Positions 23,801-29,800 of a stretch of 64,000 nucleotides of DNA are shown here, one piece after another. The first letter of the stretch is position 1. Each line of letters opens with the position of its first letter. The stretch is from Bedellia somnulentella. Lineage: Eukaryota; Arthropoda; Insecta; Lepidoptera; Bedelliidae. Below the pieces are notes generated by a model, which searched no databases, was not told where the DNA came from, and was given only the letters and a program-made list of their open reading frames with translations. The stretch spans positions 8,494,001 through 8,558,000 of the forward strand of contig OY755178.1 of the NCBI GenBank assembly GCA_963576735.1. The letters are read 5' to 3'. A program made the position numbers and the translations under genes.

Positions 23801-26800
23801 TGCATGTAATATTACTTTTAATAATTGAATAATAACTACAAATACTCCCATGAATTGATGTAGTTGCACCCAACCGTGCGCCGAGCCGCGTCCATCTTGC
23901 GGGCACGAGTGTGCGGCGCCGTGCCACCACGGCAACGACACGCCGTGCCCGAGCGCCGCGCCGTGCCGTCGGACCGTGGTCGCCGTGTGCAATTGCGGAC
24001 GACGCAGTGCTGAGCGGCCGTGTTTTGAGAATACGGCGATTTATAATAAGTGAGTTGCTTTTTTTGTTGGTAGTACTTTGATACCGCGATTTACATTTGT
24101 AAGTTGGTTTTGTGTTTGTTGGTAATGTCTTACGCATACATGGCTATAATCTCGGTTATGATTTGCAAAAAGGGGTAGTCAAAGCTTCAGTGTTTAAATT
24201 CTTCTTCAGCTCCTTTTGGTAGTTGAATAGGGAAATGATGATAAAGAATGTTATTATTGCTTGAAAAATCCCGGACCTCTTAGTTCTACGAGAATATGGG
24301 GTAGTTATCTCAGTAAATGGAAGTGTCACAAGATATTTTATTGGTTTTTTTAGTTAACCATTCGAACTAGATGAAAATCTTCAGCAATGTTGGAAATCAA
24401 CAGAAATACGTTATGTAGTGCAAAACTAAAATTATGTAACAGTATAATATGTGGAAACAGGATCGTGAGTGCGATGGTGGCCTCCAAAATGCAAGAGAAC
24501 GAAACCGTGGATATGAGTGAACTGAACCGCCCCGGAGCCAGTCTTAAGACGTAAGTAGACTGACTTGCAATTAAACTTATTTTTTGTTATGTGCACACAA
24601 AGTTTATAGTTTAAGTGAGTAAATATTTTTGCTCTGAAATCCAATGCGACGACCAGTGCCGCGTAGATTAGCGCCCTGGCATGTGCTGGATGGCTGAAGA
24701 TCAGTTGGATTCTGTTTTTTTTTTGCGGCACAGAAATTTGCAACCACTTGTTTTGGGATGTATAGCCGTGATTATATAATATGTATGTATGTTACATCAA
24801 ATGCAAAATAATAAATATTTACATTATGAAAAACCCTTATTTTACCAAATAAAAAAGCCATATAACCTCCCAGGCTGGAATGCGACGACGAGTGCCGCGT
24901 GGAGCAGCGCACCCGGCAGATGGCGCTGGCGCTGCAGATCCGCAACCCCAGCGTGTCGTCCAAGCTGGCGCCGCGCTACAGCGACAGCACGCGCGCCGCC
25001 GCCACGCGCGACCCCGCCTTCGCCGCCAGCGTGCACCGCCAGCTCAGCGAACTCGTGCAGCTCGCTAAGAAGGTACGTGTTGATGAATTGTGTCTAGCGA
25101 CCCCGCCTTCGCCGCCAGCGTGCACCGCCAGCTCAGCGAACTCGTGCAGCTCGCTAAGAAGGTACGTGTTGATGAATTGTGTCTAGCGACCCCGCCTTCG
25201 CCGCCAGCGTGCACCGCCAGCTCAGCGAACTCGTGCAGCTCGCTAAGAAGGTACGTGTTGATGAATTGTGTCTAGCGACCCCGCCTTCGCCGCCAGCGTG
25301 CACCGCCAGCTCAGCGAACTCGTGCAGCTCGCTAAGAAGGTACGTGTTGATGAATTGTGTCTAGCGACCCCGCCTTCGCCGCCAGCGTGCACCGCCAGCT
25401 CAGCGAACTCGTGCAGCTCGCTAAGAAGGTACGTGTTGATGAATTGTGTCTAGCGACCCCGCCTTCGCCGCCAGCGTGCACCGCCAGCTCAGCGAACTCG
25501 TGCAGCTCGCTAAGAAGGTACGTGTTGATGAATTGTGTCTAGCGACCCCGCCTTCGCCGCCAGCGTGCACCGCCAGCTCAGCGAACTCGTGCAGCTCGCT
25601 AAGAAGGTACGTGTTGATGAATTGTGTCTAGCGACCCCGCCTTCGCCGCCAGCGTGCACCGCCAGCTCAGCGAACTCGTGCAGCTCGCTAAGAAGGTACG
25701 TGTTGATGAATTGTGTCTAGCGACCCCGCCTTCGCCGCCAGCGTGCACCGCCAGCTCAGCGAACTCGTGCAGCTCGCTAAGAAGGTACGTGTTGATGAAT
25801 TGTGTCTAGCGACCCCGCCTTCGCCGCCAGCGTGCACCGCCAGCTCAGCGAACTCGTGCAGCTCGCTAAGAAGGTACGTGTTGATGAATTGTGTCTAGCG
25901 ACCCCGCCTTCGCCGCCAGCGTGCACCGCCAGCTCAGCGAACTCGTGCAGCTCGCTAAGAAGGTACGTGTTGATGAATTGTGTCTAGCGACCCCGCCTTC
26001 GCCGCCAGCGTGCACCGCCAGCTCAGCGAACTCGTGCAGCTCGCTAAGAAGGTACGTGTTGATGAATTGTGTCTAGCGACCCCGCCTTCGCCGCCAGCGT
26101 GCACCGCCAGCTCAGCGAACTCGTGCAGCTCGCTAAGAAGGTACGTGTTGATGAATTGTGTCTAGCGACCCCGCCTTCGCCGCCAGCGTGCACCGCCAGC
26201 TCAGCGAACTCGTGCAGCTCGCTAAGAAGGTACGTGTTGATGAATTGTGTCTAGCGACCCCGCCTTCGCCGCCAGCGTGCACCGCCAGCTCAGCGAACTC
26301 GTGCAGCTCGCTAAGAAGGTACGTGTTGATGAATTGTGTCTAGCGACCCCGCCTTCGCCGCCAGCGTGCACCGCCAGCTCAGCGAACTCGTGCAGCTCGC
26401 TAAGAAGGTACGTGTTGATGAATTGTGTCTAGCGACCCCGCCTTCGCCGCCAGCGTGCACCGCCAGCTCAGCGAACTCGTGCAGCTCGCTAAGAAGGTAC
26501 GTGTTGATGAATTGTGTCTAGCGACCCCGCCTTCGCCGCCAGCGTGCACCGCCAGCTCAGCGAACTCGTGCAGCTCGCTAAGAAGGTACGTGTTGATGAA
26601 TTGTGTCTAGCGACCCCGCCTTCGCCGCCAGCGTGCACCGCCAGCTCAGCGAACTCGTGCAGCTCGCTAAGAAGGTACTCTTTACTGCTGACGTGACGGT
26701 TATATGTTACTAATAATATAATTGGTTATTGATGATGAGTTCGATGTTTATTAGGTAATGACAAATGATTAAAAAAATATTTATTGGATCCAAATAATTA

Positions 26801-29800
26801 ACCCAGTATAGTATAATACAAAATTACAATGCACTGCCTCCCAAAAGGGTTTCCCGTAGTGCGGGAGGCAGACTTCCCAGGAGGTCTTTACATTGGGGTT
26901 CAGGACTTATTTACAAATATTTGGATGAAAAGAGTCAATTAAAAATAAAAATGAAGGCAGTAAAAGAGAAAGTAATACAAAAATAACAATTAAACACAAC
27001 TACAATAAAAAACAAATAAAAGGATACCTAAGGAGATACGTTATACAAGTGAAATCAAAGATGAAAAAAAACGAATTGTAATGATTTGAAATGTCGATAT
27101 ATTTCATGTTACTAAGCTAGATAATTTACTAAGCAGGACAACAACTGTGGTCCTCCCTCTGCCTAACTTACGGATCGGCATTGTAACACCGATTTAGTGT
27201 AACTATAACAAATGACTACTTCTGCATCAAAGCAGACGCAATTTTGGTTCATATTTAAAATATACATACAAACATTAACATCAATTAAATAACAACTTCC
27301 ATTTCAGTCCAAACAGAAGACCCGCTCGCATTCGTTCCCGTCAATGAATCGACAGAAGAGACAATTCATACACGAGTTGTGTGAGCATTTTGGTTGCGAG
27401 TCGGTGTCATATGATGCTGAGCCGAATAGGAACGTTGTAGCTACTGCCGATAGGGAAAGGGTATGTTTCTTTTCTATCTATTTTCTTTTGATATTTAAGA
27501 TAATTCATGAACTAAAATAATGTAATGAAAAAAAAAATAACCGACCGAAAAATAAACCGACCGCGATTGCCAGTGAAATGTAATTTAAGCTGGGGGAAAT
27601 GTAATGTGTAATGATATGTATGTATGTGTTAAGGTTTTGATTCGAAATATCTAATGGAGCATTCCACGAAAATACGGAAGTTTTTGATGAGATACCAACT
27701 TCATATTTCTATATGTTAGTATATATTTTTTGAAACAGTACACTCTTAACTTTCATAATCAAAACACATTTATAAACGGAGATTGCTAGATAATTAACTA
27801 CCCTCCTTTAAACGACGTGAGAAAAATACTCTGATAATTACGAATTAGATCGCCAACTTCACTAAGTTGTTGCAGTCAACTGTTAAAAGATACGGACAAT
27901 CTGTTTCGTGTTTCTAACAAGTGAGAAGGTGTAGACTAATGCCAAATTTTAGCTTTTGTCATAAATTTAAAGTATCTCTTGTAATTGGACTCCAAAATTA
28001 GGCAAGTTTGAGTGTCTGTACGTGACACTTATTTGATATGTACTAAGTTTATAAGTACAACGATGTTTTCAAGCAAATAATATTTTAATTAATAAAGCTA
28101 ACTTGGTGCTTCCAATGATTTTATACCAAAAGATTTATAGTCACATCTTTACTTACTCTTATAGTGCACAGGGATTGGATGTCTGTACGTGACGCGAATT
28201 TGTCAAGACACTAAAATTGCACTTTCTTAGCAACTGTGGGGATATTATCAAATGTTTTTACTTTTATTGCTACAAGAACAACTATTTGCGACATTATGTC
28301 TGATAAACCGCGATCAATAAGCGCGAGTCCTATGAGAAAACTTCGTGAGAGGAGAAAGACTGAGGATCCAAACTATACCGCTAATGACACAAAATAAATT
28401 TCGAAATCTACAAAAAAAATAAACAGCAGCAGTCATCAGAACATGATCTAGAAGCAGAAAAACGAGAAAACTGAGAGAAAAACTGACTTTCACGAACTAA
28501 AAAATGGGCTCATAATTTTAACGTTGACGGAAGTTTCTCATTTTTAGGAAATATAGCTTCTCCATACAAAATTTAACAGATATTGGCTAATAAATAAAAG
28601 ATGTTATTAAAGGAAAGAAAAATCTCGACACTGGCGGGGTTCGAACCCGCGACCTTCGGGTATACGCCCCCGTCGCTCTGCCAACTGAGCTACAGTGTCA
28701 GTTGGCATCCAGCGCGAAATTTCTCTATCCTTTGTTTCTTTTTTACACGTTCAAGTAGTGTTTGCGTTTCCTACCTCCGAATTTTAACTAATTCGGACGG
28801 CCACTTGTCTACCTTTTCAGATAGAATGCAAATGTTGGAAACGCCTAACTATCACATAATTTAATGTTTTTTGACACGAATTCCTCATGTGGGGATTATT
28901 ACTCATAAATAAAAGATGTTATTAAAGGAAAGAAAAATCTCGACACTGGCGGGGCGTATACCCGAAGGTCGCGGGTTCGAACCCCGCCAGTGTCGAGATT
29001 TTTCTTTCCTTTAATAACATCTTTTATTTATGAGTAATAATCCCCACATGAGGAATTCGTGTCAAAAAACATTAAATTAGATATTGGCTAAGGCCGTCCA
29101 CAAATCACTCACAGCATTGCCAAAATCACCGCGAAATATTTTTTTATATTATTTTATGTCCCATCCACGGAAATATCCGAAAAGAGTTAAAACTGCAACT
29201 ACTACGATAATACTAAAGCGGTTACAGGAATTTGTAACCTCCACTGCATTAAAACAGACGGAAAAATTATAAAATGCAAGCAACACTGCAAGTCTGAGGT
29301 AAAAATGATGATTTTGTATTGACTATTTCGTACAAAATTTCACACGTGACGCAAGGTGTCTGTACGTGACACAACAATATAATTTATAAAAAAATCAAAA
29401 CTTTCTTTTCTTATGTTTTTATTATTTCTCTGTCTAGTTTATTTATTAACCTTTATTTCTTTCATAGACAACTTTGCACCTAGCTTTATAGATTCGCTGA
29501 AAAATTAACTTCTCGTCATCCATCAAGCACCTTGGTTGACTTTGGCTGTCCGTACGTGACGGCACTTTGATTTTGTTTTATGACATAATTAATGAATTTT
29601 ATTGTGTTTTTTTTCGTACGGGTCAAAGGTTGATAGGGTTTTCAACAGATATAATACATTCCAACTACTTTAAATAAGTCATTAAATAAATATATCATTA
29701 TTAAGGTCAAAAATTGAGTACGATTTGTCTGTACGTGACGGTGAAATGCTCCTAATGTTTCTTTTCTATCTATTTCCGTTTATATTTATATAAGATAATT

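Larger units (their letters stand above)
21957..23863 (+). other. stc intron 10
   Basis: Contains a reverse-strand LINE fragment (22,270-22,530) and a possible inverted-repeat element (23,345-23,695). The rest is AT-rich with nothing recognised. Confidence 0.6.
28591..29078 (-). mobile_element. tRNA-like tandem-unit element (TLE) with a 97-bp perfect inverted 5' end
   Basis: A 488-bp insertion flanked by a perfect 13-bp duplication AGATATTGGCTAA (28,578-28,590; 29,079-29,091). Read on the - strand it has an inverted segment, a partial unit with the 3' half of the tRNA-like fold, then a complete unit ending in the whole tRNA-like fold. Same architecture as the copy at 13,698. Confidence 0.88.
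27656..29746. mobile_element. Inverted-ended DNA transposon with internal repeats
   Basis: Left end GGAGCATTCCAC, right end GTGAAATGCTCC, with CTAATG (or TAAT) duplicated at the borders. It lies inside the duplicated copy of intron 14. A short frame at 28,297 (MSDKPRSISASPMRKLRERR) and one at 29,084 look like transposase relics. Five copies of T-GTC-Y-GTACGTGAC are spread within. A tRNA-like element is nested at 28,591-29,078. Confidence 0.7.

Noticed and set aside
17849..26680. CRISPR-like direct repeats
   Set aside because: The repeats are contiguous with no unique spacers, are partly coding, and the genome is animal.
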